Of a stretch of DNA of 64,000 nucleotides, positions 11,062 through 20,219 are shown in pieces. Origin of the DNA: Pseudo-nitzschia pungens (lineage: Eukaryota; Bacillariophyta; Bacillariophyceae; Bacillariales; Bacillariaceae); assembly GCA_037355855.1 (NCBI GenBank), contig CM074769.1, positions 1,922,001-1,986,000 of the forward strand, in the 5' to 3' direction. How positions within the stretch are numbered: position 1 is the stretch's first letter; the number at the start of each line of letters is the position of its first letter. The notes under the pieces were generated by a model. That model had not been told where the DNA came from and ran no database searches. It was given only the letters and a program-made list of their open reading frames with translations. A program made the translations under genes and the position numbers.

Positions 11062-13287
11062 ATGGAAATCAAGAAAAGAAACAAACAGGACCTCTTCGTC
11101 TACGTACAGGTTGTTTTTGTACACAAAGCTGGATGGTCAAGAGCTCAGGTGCATAAGAACAAATCCAACGAGCCTCTTGTAAAGATTGGAGAATTTGTCT
11201 CAATCCCGAAGAAATACGGATTGAAGAAAGGAGATGAAGTTTGGTGCAAAGTTTTACCGAATAAAGTATCGTATCACGAGGAAAAATGGTTTGCTGTCTT
11301 TTGCGAAAAGAAAAGGGAGTCATCACCAAAATGGAAACATTGGCAAGATGGTCCTGATTCTCTCACTTTGACTCTACCTTCTACAATACCGGGATCAACC
11401 CACGACGGGATTCGCTTTGGGTGTTGGAAGTGCGCTAAGATTATCGTCGAACCGCACAATATATTTGTTCTGAAGAATATGGCTGTTTGGACGAAGTCTA
11501 CACCATCAAGCATTGGAAGTCTTCAAATAGCTCAAGAGGAAAAATTCGATGAAGTTGAGAAATGTTATGTTCGAGAAGTCCGATGCACCTGCAAGCACAG
11601 TATTGGATCCTTCTACCCCGAGCGCTATTCTGGTAGTCCAGAAAACCAATCATTTCCCTGCATCAAATTCCGTACTGTTTGGAAACAAAAAACGCAGAAC
11701 GGAGATACACCGGCCGCGGCCACTGTTCTTCTAGGCAAACAGAAAAAGGTGGAACACAGCATTGGAAAGCTGAGGGTCTCTGAGGAATGGGAACTTCAAA
11801 AACATCTTCATGGTGAAGGGGAAAGAGCTGGTGATCAGCATACGCGCCTCTTGATAGAACATGTGGAACAAGCCATGCAAGCTAAAAAAGAAGCAGAGCA
11901 GCTGGCGAAAGAGGTAAAGGAAAAGATAGAAGCTGCAGAAAAACGGGCCCGAGAGCTAGAGAAGCAACACGCCAAGGCAATGAAAGCACAGCAGGACGCA
12001 GAAAAGCGTGCCAAAGAGATGGACGAGCAATGCGTCAAGGCAACGAAAGCACAACGAGATGCTGAAAAACGAGTCAAAGAGATGGACGAGAAACGCGCCA
12101 AGGCAGTGAAACAAGCTAAAGAAATGGACGAACAAAGAATCAAGGCAACAAAGGCGAAAGAAGATGCAGAAAGACGAGCACGTGAACGAGACTTCGAAGG
12201 ACGAGTAATGTGGCAACATGCTGAAGGTAAAGATTGGATTCCTTACCCACTATACTTGATCGACAGCATAGAGAAAGGATGTTCCCAGCAGAGATCAGTT
12301 TCTTTCAATTTACAAGGCATCAGATATGAGATTGATTTCTCTTCCTATCCTACATTACAGACAAACACTCAATCAGGCAATTCGCAACAAGTGCGAAGAA
12401 TTCCCAAGCTCGTCTGGGAGTGCGATGTTGAAGGGACGTGGAGTCCATACCCGAGAGATATATGCGAGGAACTCGAGCAACGCTTCCGGGAACGTTCGAT
12501 AGCAAGATTCAAACTAGACACTGGATTTAAGTACGAAGTCGATTTTCAAAACGGATTGTTGCAGGTCAACATGCGAACCAACAAACAGCGTCCGATCCGT
12601 CGTTGCATGCCAATGAATCCTGCCACAAAAATTTCGACTGACTTGCCTGAAAACTGGATACCCCATGAAGGTGGTGAAAAGTACATGGTGGTTTCTGTCT
12701 CTGACTCTTCGGACGAATGGAAATTGGTGGAACGGAAGCTGACTGCTGACATTCCTTCCGCGAAGCTTGTAAAAGTTGAACGTATCCAAAACATCAATTT
12801 GTGGAAATACTTTTGCTTTCACGTAGAACGAGCTCACTGCCTGTCTGGATCATCAAACGTTGAAAGAGTTTGGCACGGGACAAGAACCGTCGACCCGAAG
12901 GATATTTGCACGGATCAAGGAGATGGCTTCATGATGCAACATAGCAAGCAAGGGTCATGGGGTCATGGAATTTATTTTGCACAAAAGGCAAGCTATAGCC
13001 ACAGTTATGCTCACCAAAGCACGCTGAAAGTTTCTACTTCCTCTCTTTACTATTTCTTTACAGGGCAGGCTGATCAATCGGTTCAACTGAAGTCTTTGAT
13101 TCTAACCAAACTTGTTGTCGGTGAAGCAATCGATCTTGCACCAGATCCTTCATTGCGCATGTGTCCCAATAAACCAAATGGAAATGGCAGATATGACACG
13201 GTAACAGGCAGCGCAAGCAACAGCAAAATTTACATCGTCTACGAAAATGGAAGAGCTTACCCTGAATATCTCGTTACTTACCGCTGA
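11062..13287 (+). CDS. WWE-WWE-PARP protein, predicted mono-ADP-ribosyltransferase
   Basis: A single open frame of 741 aa starts at CAACCATGG. Residues 1-220 form a domain I do not recognise, with paired cysteines (CWKCAK, CTCKHS) that could bind metal. A charged coiled coil covers about 255-380. Two WWE domains follow (about 383-450 and 453-520, WQHAEGKDWIPYP and WECDVEGTWSPYP); WWE domains bind ADP-ribose-type ligands. The C-terminal PARP fold has the NAD-binding His (VWHGT) and Tyr (GHGIYFAQKASYSH). At the third catalytic position Ile replaces Glu (SKIYIVYENG), and the end reads YPEYLV. This H-Y-I pattern is known from PARP7/11/12-type enzymes that add a single ADP-ribose. A truncated paralogue lies at 361-1440. 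A possible AATAAA is at 13403-13408. Catalysis and substrate are inferred. Confidence 0.9.
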   Translation: MEIKKRNKQDLFVYVQVVFVHKAGWSRAQVHKNKSNEPLVKIGEFVSIPKKYGLKKGDEVWCKVLPNKVSYHEEKWFAVFCEKKRESSPKWKHWQDGPDSLTLTLPSTIPGSTHDGIRFGCWKCAKIIVEPHNIFVLKNMAVWTKSTPSSIGSLQIAQEEKFDEVEKCYVREVRCTCKHSIGSFYPERYSGSPENQSFPCIKFRTVWKQKTQNGDTPAAATVLLGKQKKVEHSIGKLRVSEEWELQKHLHGEGERAGDQHTRLLIEHVEQAMQAKKEAEQLAKEVKEKIEAAEKRARELEKQHAKAMKAQQDAEKRAKEMDEQCVKATKAQRDAEKRVKEMDEKRAKAVKQAKEMDEQRIKATKAKEDAERRARERDFEGRVMWQHAEGKDWIPYPLYLIDSIEKGCSQQRSVSFNLQGIRYEIDFSSYPTLQTNTQSGNSQQVRRIPKLVWECDVEGTWSPYPRDICEELEQRFRERSIARFKLDTGFKYEVDFQNGLLQVNMRTNKQRPIRRCMPMNPATKISTDLPENWIPHEGGEKYMVVSVSDSSDEWKLVERKLTADIPSAKLVKVERIQNINLWKYFCFHVERAHCLSGSSNVERVWHGTRTVDPKDICTDQGDGFMMQHSKQGSWGHGIYFAQKASYSHSYAHQSTLKVSTSSLYYFFTGQADQSVQLKSLILTKLVVGEAIDLAPDPSLRMCPNKPNGNGRYDTVTGSASNSKIYIVYENGRAYPEYLVTYR

Positions 13288-14129
13288 ATGTCTACACTCA
13301 AATTTGAGATTGTAACATTGGTGTAGATGAGTGCCCCACGATGCATTGACTTACTTAGGATATATTGTTTACCAGCCGTCAACCAGTCGGCTAAATGCGA
13401 GCAATAAAATATCTACCAAGTAAACACCAAACATGTTTTGAGAAAAAGTTCTTCGGTCCAAAAAGTGACGAGATCCGTGGAAAATGAAAAAATACTTGAC
13501 GTTTTTTAAAGATTACTAGTGATTACAAAAACAGAATATGCTATTGTGTGAGTACCTACGTACGTTCTGAAAAAAATTGATAAAATCTTTACTGCTTTCA
13601 TAACTTACGAAGTAATTTACTGCCAAACCATAATATTATCACATAACTTAAAGTAATCTTACTCCTAAGAGAAGGTAGTTGTTCCCACGGTGGTACCGAA
13701 GAAGTACTATTATTTTTTTTTGCCGGTCATGAAGACCCGTGCTATTAATTCAGTATTTATTTTTTTTCACTGTAAATAATAAATAAGACTGTCATGGTAA
13801 GTTAAGATCTTACTTGTACTTGGAGTACGGTAATGAATCAGTTCGATCGTCCACTTGGTGTCACACATGATTCCGATGTAAGTCTTACTTGTACGAAGTA
13901 ACCTTACAATTATCTTACCTGAAAACTTGTAACGATTTTTGAGAAGGGGTGCAAACATCACAGATCGCGTAGATCTGTCGACAGTGGATCGTCGGTAGAA
14001 AACACACTAAGATTACACGTAAGATACTGTATTACGGAGTACGAAGTGACGATTATTTTTCATTATTTATTGTCGTCAACTACGCAGAAGGCAAAAAGCG
14101 GGCTCAAAGAGATTGGGATACACTACACT
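13288..14129. other. Intergenic, GTAC/CTTAC-rich upstream of lipase gene
   Basis: No gene is seen. Bases 13796-13920 hold a dense run of gtaag/cttac and gtac words (for example gtaagttaagatcttac, gtacggtaa, gtaaccttac), matching the recurrent intergenic motif seen upstream of other genes here. This is probably the lipase promoter region. Confidence 0.45.
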
Positions 14130-15908
14130 ATGATAAGCAGGCTGTTGAGCGTCTCTCGAGTGCCATCTCGTTTCGGGGGGAGATATTCTTTGTCGATAAT
14201 AGCAACAGCAGGCGCTGGAATCCTCGTCTATGGGAATTCCGTTCCATGCGTGTACACGCGGTCCGACTCCAGCGCGAGCAACAGCAACAAAGATGCAACA
14301 GAAGATATAAAATCCCCTGAGAAACCAACCGCAGACCAGCTCGACGCATCGTGGATTATCGGGTCGATCGAGTCTGCCATCCACGAGGCGGTGGGAAAGG
14401 TAACCTCGCTGGGGACGCCAATGCCGGACGATGTTCCAAAGCCAGACGATGTTCCGAAACCGAAAGATACGTATCAAAGCATGGGGAAGATTCTGATGAA
14501 AACCTTGTTGCCCACGAGCAACTCGAACTCGCTCGGCGATGTGCTGCAGGAAGTTCAATCCATGGGTGGACGAGGTGAAATCCAGGATGTTTCCACCGTC
14601 ATGGAGGTTCTCGAGGTCGCGAAACGCTGCCAAACCATGTTGCACTCCAAGCTAGGCGCATTTTTTGGTTCAGAGGGGTTGCCCCCGCTCCAGCTCCAGC
14701 AATTGCATTACTTTATCGAGAGGGAAGACGAGATCAAAAATCCCTCCTGGAAACGGCGGAAACACTATTTCTTTCCCGGTATCGACATGAAGCAAATGGA
14801 GGATTTGAACGAAAAATTGAAGCTAACCAATTTGGCATACGCCGACAGGGTGGAAGAGGTGCGAGAGTTCTTGGACCAGGAATACAATGCCGAGATTGTG
14901 TACTGTTCCCTGAACGCGCTGCCGAACAAGCCGGCACACTTCATCGCCGTGAAGAGAGATCAGTCCCCGTGGAGCACCGAACTGGAAGTCCTCCTGGTGG
15001 TGTGCGGGACGAAGCGCGTTACCGATGTCATTACCGACTTGCTCTGCGATGTGGAGCCGTATCGGGATGGCTATGCTCACTCGGGGATTTGCGAGAGTGG
15101 ACAATGGATTGCCCGAAAGCACATCGATCTCTTGGAAAAGCTGCGAACACTAAGCAACAAAAGGAAAATCAAACTCACGCTCCTCGGGCATAGTTTGGGA
15201 GCCGGTGCGGCGACGAGTACGTTGTGAATCCAAGATCGATAGTCCTACGTGGCGCTAACTTCAATTTTTGAAGGTGCTATGGATCACTGACAAAACGTCT
15301 GTTTGCCTCGTTCGCTCGTTTTTGCAGTTGCTGGAATCGAACTCAACGACAATCCATTCATTGACGTCCAAGTCGTAGGGTTTGGCTGCCCAGCATTGCT
15401 TTCCCCAGAATTATCAGCCTCGTACGAACACATTGTGACTACCGTCATCAACGATAATGACTGTGTGCCTCGCATGAGCATGGGAACGATGGTGAATGCC
15501 CTCTCGGAGATTGCAGCATTCGATTACACTCCCTTTGCATTCCGAGACATCAAACAAACAGCCGACGAACTCGAACGCTTTTTACCATCCATTGTGGACA
15601 AGTCGGTGAAGGAGAAGATTCTGAAAAATGTACGGGGCATCTTGCCAGATCTTTCACCCAACAGCAGCAAGCAAGACAAAAATCGAATGGAGGTAGCCTT
15701 GTTTCCTCCCGGGCGTTGCATTCATTTTTACAGAGACGGCTTTGGAACTTCTGGGTCGGTGGTGCCGTGTACGTTTTTCGATGAACTCGACATCAATCGC
15801 AGGCTATTGCACGACCACACCATCAGCGAAGGGTACCAGAAAATATTTCTCGATGTTATGAGGCAGTACAAAGACGACTACAACTACAGCTTTGAGCAAA
15901 AGAACTAG
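14130..15908 (+). CDS. Class 3 (diacylglycerol-lipase-like) lipase, 2 exons
   Basis: Exons 14130-15216 and 15328-15908 (intron GTACGT...TTTGCAG, 111 bp, phase 1) give 555 aa. The intron falls just after the serine-nucleophile elbow, and joining restores GHSLGAGAATIAGIEL, the usual class 3 lipase GxSxG (about residue 355) followed by a helix. Downstream, VVGFGCPALLS, the acidic NDNDCVPRMS segment and a late His (LLHDHTISEGY) fit the Asp and His of the triad. The N-terminus (RLLSVSRVPSRFGG then a short hydrophobic stretch) could be an organelle signal or membrane anchor. It likely hydrolyses acylglycerols or membrane lipids; the exact substrate is unknown. I chose ATG at 14130 because the frame upstream has no other ATG. 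Confidence 0.85.
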
Positions 15909-16046
15909 TAGCCGAAACTATTGCACACTATACTCAAAAATTTTCATAGCTTGAACGATTGGATTATAGCGCTGATGGAATTGAAAGTTCATCAGTATAT
16001 AATATAATGGAGGAGTGATCCCCAGATCGATCCCCCATCGGACCTG

Positions 16047-17456
16047 TCATCTCTGATTTGCTAGTGTTTTCTTGAACACCAGGCTTACGCGTGGGGCCGT
16101 TTCTCCCTTGAATTCTGCTGTTTTCACGGTATGCTGGAACCGCTCTTGGCAATCGCGAATCATTTCTGTCACGTCCCCCTCCATCAACACAAACATGTGT
16201 GGCTTGGAATCGATCGCTCCCTTCGCACTACCAACAGACCGGCCTTTCCCATCGCCGTTGTCGACAATCGACCGAAACGCAAAGCGTCGCGTTGCTCCGA
16301 TGCTGACAACAACAGTCTCGAAACCCCACTGAACTCCCTGGTCCGGATCGATGTGGTATCTCATGCCCGAACCGCCGTCGGGGTACAAATTGAGCAAACA
16401 GCCGTCGTAGTAATGCGATGTTTCGTCGAACAAACGATCTCTCACGGTGGCTACGATCGGCGACCATGGCATGCGTTCCATGGATTTTCCCGAGTACTCA
16501 AAGGGGGCGACGTGGTCGTCGCCCTGCCAGGCGGTCTGCCGCCTCTCCGCAACGGCGCGTTTCGAGGTGGTTTGGATGGTTTCTACCCTGAAATCCACTT
16601 GATCCACGAACGTTACCACCGTGAAATCGTTTTCGTTGTCCTTGTCGCGCGTAGACGATTTTCCGTTGCCAGCAGAGATCTTTCTCAGAAACCCCGGACG
16701 AATCGCAAAGGGCAAATCCAGATCGTCATACGCTTGTTGTAGGCGTTTCGGAAGGGACTCTTCAGAAAAGTCGGCGTCCTCCGTTGACAGCCGGAAGCAA
16801 TCTATCGACCATTTCAATCCCGAAAGCTGATGCGGCTGAATCACAGGTGCGAGTCGCTGGTCTTCCTCCTCGATTTTCTCCAAGAGAGGCTTCCACCACA
16901 AACCCTGGTTGATCGCACCATCATCCGAGTCCTCGCATTTTGGCAACAGTCGGGATATCACCGATGCAGCCTTGATGCCTTCCACAGCAGCTTCCAGTGA
17001 GTTTTTGGATTCTATCCAGTCTGACAAGGTCAAACAATTTACGGCATTTTTCAACCCCGCATCCCACAATCCCCGATCGCTCTTGGTAATGGAAAACTTT
17101 TCCCCTGCGGACGAATCGTCTTGACCGCTGTTGTTGTTGCGTTTGTTCTCCAGAGAAATTAGTTGTTTTGACAGTCGTACCAAAGTCACGCTGGACAGTG
17201 ATCCCGTAGAATCTGCTTTCGGCGTCAACAACAGCGCTACATCCTCGAGAATGCTAGCGGGGGTGAGACAACCCTGTAGCTTGACTTGGAGTGATGGCGC
17301 AGGCTTTGAGTTCTGGTGACGGGGACGCGGACGCGGACGCTGGTGCTTGGCCTTGGTGTCCGAAAATGCCGTTGCCACTGATGCGAATAGGGTAGCATAG
17401 AGCCATATAAGCCGGCGGAACGTTATTATATCACCACCATTTCTCTTTGCTTTCAT
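16047..17456 (-). CDS. AlkB-like 2OG-Fe(II) dioxygenase, possibly plastid-targeted
   Basis: A single exon encodes 469 aa. The C-terminal third is a 2-oxoglutarate/iron oxygenase fold: NLYPDGGSGMRYHIDPD supplies the first His and Asp of the iron site (about residue 365), RFQHTV the second His, and PRVSLVFK the Arg that holds 2-oxoglutarate. RRQTAWQGDD before it resembles the ALKBH substrate lid (RLTAWYGD type). Family members oxidatively remove alkyl groups from DNA, RNA or protein; the substrate here is unknown. The N-terminus has a hydrophobic stretch (LIWLYATLFASVATAF) followed by a basic, Ser/Thr/Pro-containing region. VATAF resembles the ASAF cleavage motif of diatom plastid presequences, so plastid import is plausible. 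It is convergent with the lipase gene. The ATG at 17454-17456 is the first in frame. Confidence 0.85.
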   Translation of the reverse strand: MKAKRNGGDIITFRRLIWLYATLFASVATAFSDTKAKHQRPRPRPRHQNSKPAPSLQVKLQGCLTPASILEDVALLLTPKADSTGSLSSVTLVRLSKQLISLENKRNNNSGQDDSSAGEKFSITKSDRGLWDAGLKNAVNCLTLSDWIESKNSLEAAVEGIKAASVISRLLPKCEDSDDGAINQGLWWKPLLEKIEEEDQRLAPVIQPHQLSGLKWSIDCFRLSTEDADFSEESLPKRLQQAYDDLDLPFAIRPGFLRKISAGNGKSSTRDKDNENDFTVVTFVDQVDFRVETIQTTSKRAVAERRQTAWQGDDHVAPFEYSGKSMERMPWSPIVATVRDRLFDETSHYYDGCLLNLYPDGGSGMRYHIDPDQGVQWGFETVVVSIGATRRFAFRSIVDNGDGKGRSVGSAKGAIDSKPHMFVLMEGDVTEMIRDCQERFQHTVKTAEFKGETAPRVSLVFKKTLANQR

Positions 17457-18316
17457 TCTTCCTCCTCTTTCCTCTGGGCTCTGTCTAAACAACTACGGGT
17501 AACCTTACTTCGAACTACAGTAACTCCGATTTGGAAGTGGGCGTTGTCGAGTGGAGGAGGCACGAAAGACGAAGTAACTTGTACACGGAATTTCTCTTGA
17601 TTCTCCCGACGAAAACGGAACGAAATAAAGTACGTACGTAAACGTACGCACGAAGTACTCTACATTACACCGTAGCAACCTGTAAGCATTCTGTACCAGG
17701 CGTAAGTACTACCGTAATACCGGGAACTGAAATGTGAACAAAAGGTCATTCATTCGTGGATGAATGGCTCTAATTGAAAGAGTGATTGAAAATCAAGCAA
17801 GTCACAGTTGAAACAATGAGAATTTTCGGTTGGCAGAATACCGGTAGAAGAATCAATTGTCGTGTCGCGTCATCGCAAACAGGACTAGCAAATGAGAATT
17901 TCAAGAAGAGGGTGTCATTTCTTTTTAATTTCCTGACACACGTTGTCACCCTAAGAACATTTCCTGTGTCATGCCCTTCGGTTCACGACCGCAAGAAGCT
18001 CTGTACCTCATTGACTTATCGAAATATCCTCGGATGCATAGGGCACCTCAAGAAGAAGAACAGTTGCGAGCGAATTTTAATATTCTTGAGATTGGTGCCT
18101 GTTGATGTCGCAAGAAGTCGAAACACTTGTACTTCGTCAGTTCACAACTTCTCCCCGAGCAATATCCAGAGGTCCTTCTAGCTCTTTTGATGAAAGGATC
18201 CCTGACCTACGGTCCCCATGTATATGAATTCGTTTGGTTTAGTCTGTAGCAGTAGGAAGAAAGGCGTGTAGTACTGGCGAAAAAAGACCGATCAAAATCT
18301 GTCGACGAAAGCGACA
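17457..18316. other. Intergenic, divergent promoter region
   Basis: This lies between two divergent genes. A gtaaccttact motif at 17499-17509 sits about 45 bases from the oxygenase start, with further gtac and cttac words to about 17720. An open stretch at 17786-18181 has no family resemblance and I do not call it a gene. Confidence 0.4.
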
Positions 18317-19963
18317 ATGTTCATAGCAAACCTCTTTGCCGATTTGTGGCAGAAACTGGATCAAAACATAGGCAGGAACCGACAAGATAGCAGCACGTAC
18401 GAAGAATTTCTAGAGCGCCAGAAGGAAGTATGGACTCCGCACGAATTGTACGAAAAGTGTTGCCCTCGTTTCCTGGCGGCGGGTGTATCGCAGCGATACC
18501 AGAACGGAGAATTCGTCTGCTTTGGTGGCTGTCGCAAGGTTCATCCAACCATCACACTCTATTTCGATGCGGCCAAAACCTGCACGATTGCCACCCTCTC
18601 GTACCGCCTCGATCCGTTCGTAAAGTACCTCGATCATCGCGTGGAGGAGGGGAGCGCTGTGTCAAAAACGCCCTACTACTACGAGTTGGATGGATTTCTC
18701 AGAGAGAACATGCACCGGATGCGTCACCAACAGCGATTCTTTGGAGGTCACCTAGTCAACGTTGCCATAGGAGCATTGAAAGAATCCGATGAAGCACACG
18801 CAAAACTCTTGGAAGAGGCTCACGCGCAACAGCTTCGTCGACGCCACAGCCAGTTCTGCCTTTCGAGCAGTCACTCTATGGATGCAGAACCCGATCCGGA
18901 CCGCGCTTCAATGGAAAGCGAATCGTCGAATTACTATCAGGACCTCGAAAAACTGGAAATGGTGTTGGAAATTTGTTGGTTGTGGGGCCTCGGAGATCAT
19001 TTGGATGTCCTGTCCATTGATTGTATGTCGAGAACAAGTCGGGTTTTCAGACAAATGGCTATTCCAATGGCCGAAAAACGTGTGCAAGACTGCCAATTCA
19101 TTGTGACACCGTTGGTCGATGGCCACTATATATCCGGTTATTCCGTCTTTCGAAGGGTCAACGACAATCGGCAGAAAATTTTTGAGCGAGAGCAGGGCCG
19201 ATTGGTGGAATACGCCGTTTGCCCGTCCGTGTTGTACCGTCAAAACAAGAAATGCATCGCACAACCATCACCGGACCACGGCACGCGTGAAGTGAACATG
19301 AGCGGGCGCTATTTCCCGGAATTTCTTTCGGATGTCAGCTTCCGTCGCACCGACAGCACAGACGACGCAGAAACCGATACGTCTGATGGATTTTCTTGGG
19401 CTTGTGAGGAGCTTTCGTTTGCTAACCTGGAACTGGAATGCATGGACATAGGCCGCCAGGAGTACATCGGTCAAAAAGTGATAATTCAGTGGAGACGCAA
19501 CGACGTCGACATTCCAAATCACAGGCCTAGGTCGGATCAAAATGCCCACGATGAATCGAGTGACAACCCGGTCTTTCGGTTGTCCATGGGTTGGGCACCA
19601 CAACGAGTTGGTATCGTAGATCTTACCGTTCCTCATTTCGGTTTGAAGCTCGATATCCCGAGAAATGTCGTTTCGCAGGTCGACGATGTCACGTTTTGTT
19701 ACCAGGGAAATGCCAAGGTGTTGGAGTGCAAGGCGGACTTTACTTTTCTGGTTTCGGCCTACGCTCGATCGCTGCAACCACACTTGGCCAGACATCACAA
19801 ACAAATCAAGCTGAATAGACCGTTGTTGCGACACGAGCAAGAATTCTTCGAGGAAGTCCAGAGAGCCAACTCATTGTGTCCCTCGTCGCAACATAGCTGT
19901 GGCAAGCACGTGACGTTTGGCCGCATATCGCGTCAGCGAAGCCGGAGCATGAGTGTTCGTTAA
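18317..19963 (+). CDS. Hypothetical protein (548 aa), no recognised family
   Basis: An intact single-exon frame starts at ATG 18317 in the context GCGACAATG. I recognise no domain. Visible features are an aromatic, Arg-rich N-terminal half (YEKCCPRFLAAGV, GCRKVHPTITLYFDAAKTC), a helical stretch with EEAHAQQLRRRHSQ (about 160-180), a Ser-rich linker, and a beta-rich C-terminal region (VGIVDLTVPHFGLKLDIP). The tail KHVTFGRISRQRSRSMS combines a possible PP1-docking motif (K-x-V-x-F) with Arg/Ser sites that a basophilic kinase could use. There is no signal peptide or transmembrane segment. It converges with the zinc-finger gene 257 bp downstream. Base composition and length argue for a real gene, perhaps lineage-specific. 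Confidence 0.7.
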   Translation: MFIANLFADLWQKLDQNIGRNRQDSSTYEEFLERQKEVWTPHELYEKCCPRFLAAGVSQRYQNGEFVCFGGCRKVHPTITLYFDAAKTCTIATLSYRLDPFVKYLDHRVEEGSAVSKTPYYYELDGFLRENMHRMRHQQRFFGGHLVNVAIGALKESDEAHAKLLEEAHAQQLRRRHSQFCLSSSHSMDAEPDPDRASMESESSNYYQDLEKLEMVLEICWLWGLGDHLDVLSIDCMSRTSRVFRQMAIPMAEKRVQDCQFIVTPLVDGHYISGYSVFRRVNDNRQKIFEREQGRLVEYAVCPSVLYRQNKKCIAQPSPDHGTREVNMSGRYFPEFLSDVSFRRTDSTDDAETDTSDGFSWACEELSFANLELECMDIGRQEYIGQKVIIQWRRNDVDIPNHRPRSDQNAHDESSDNPVFRLSMGWAPQRVGIVDLTVPHFGLKLDIPRNVVSQVDDVTFCYQGNAKVLECKADFTFLVSAYARSLQPHLARHHKQIKLNRPLLRHEQEFFEEVQRANSLCPSSQHSCGKHVTFGRISRQRSRSMSVR

Positions 19964-20219
19964 TCACTCAGTTTCATGTAGCTTTAGATTTCTGTATGTA
20001 ACTCTGTAAAATAATATGAATATCAATATCGTTCTTCATAATATTTTTATTTTCAATTTGTTTTTCCTCTCGCACGAGGTTCCTAGCTGTTATGCGCTTT
20101 TTTCGGAATGCAGCAGATTCAATCATACTCGTAGCACTGTCGACCACATGTGGCAGCGGTTGTGTATTAAGAACAATCGAATGGGCAGCGGCCTGATCTA
20201 TCGTTCTTCCGTGTTCTTA

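Noticed and set aside
17786..18181. 131-codon frame upstream of the 548-aa gene
   Set aside because: It lies in promoter-like DNA, has no recognisable domain and mixed composition; expected by chance in A/T-rich DNA.
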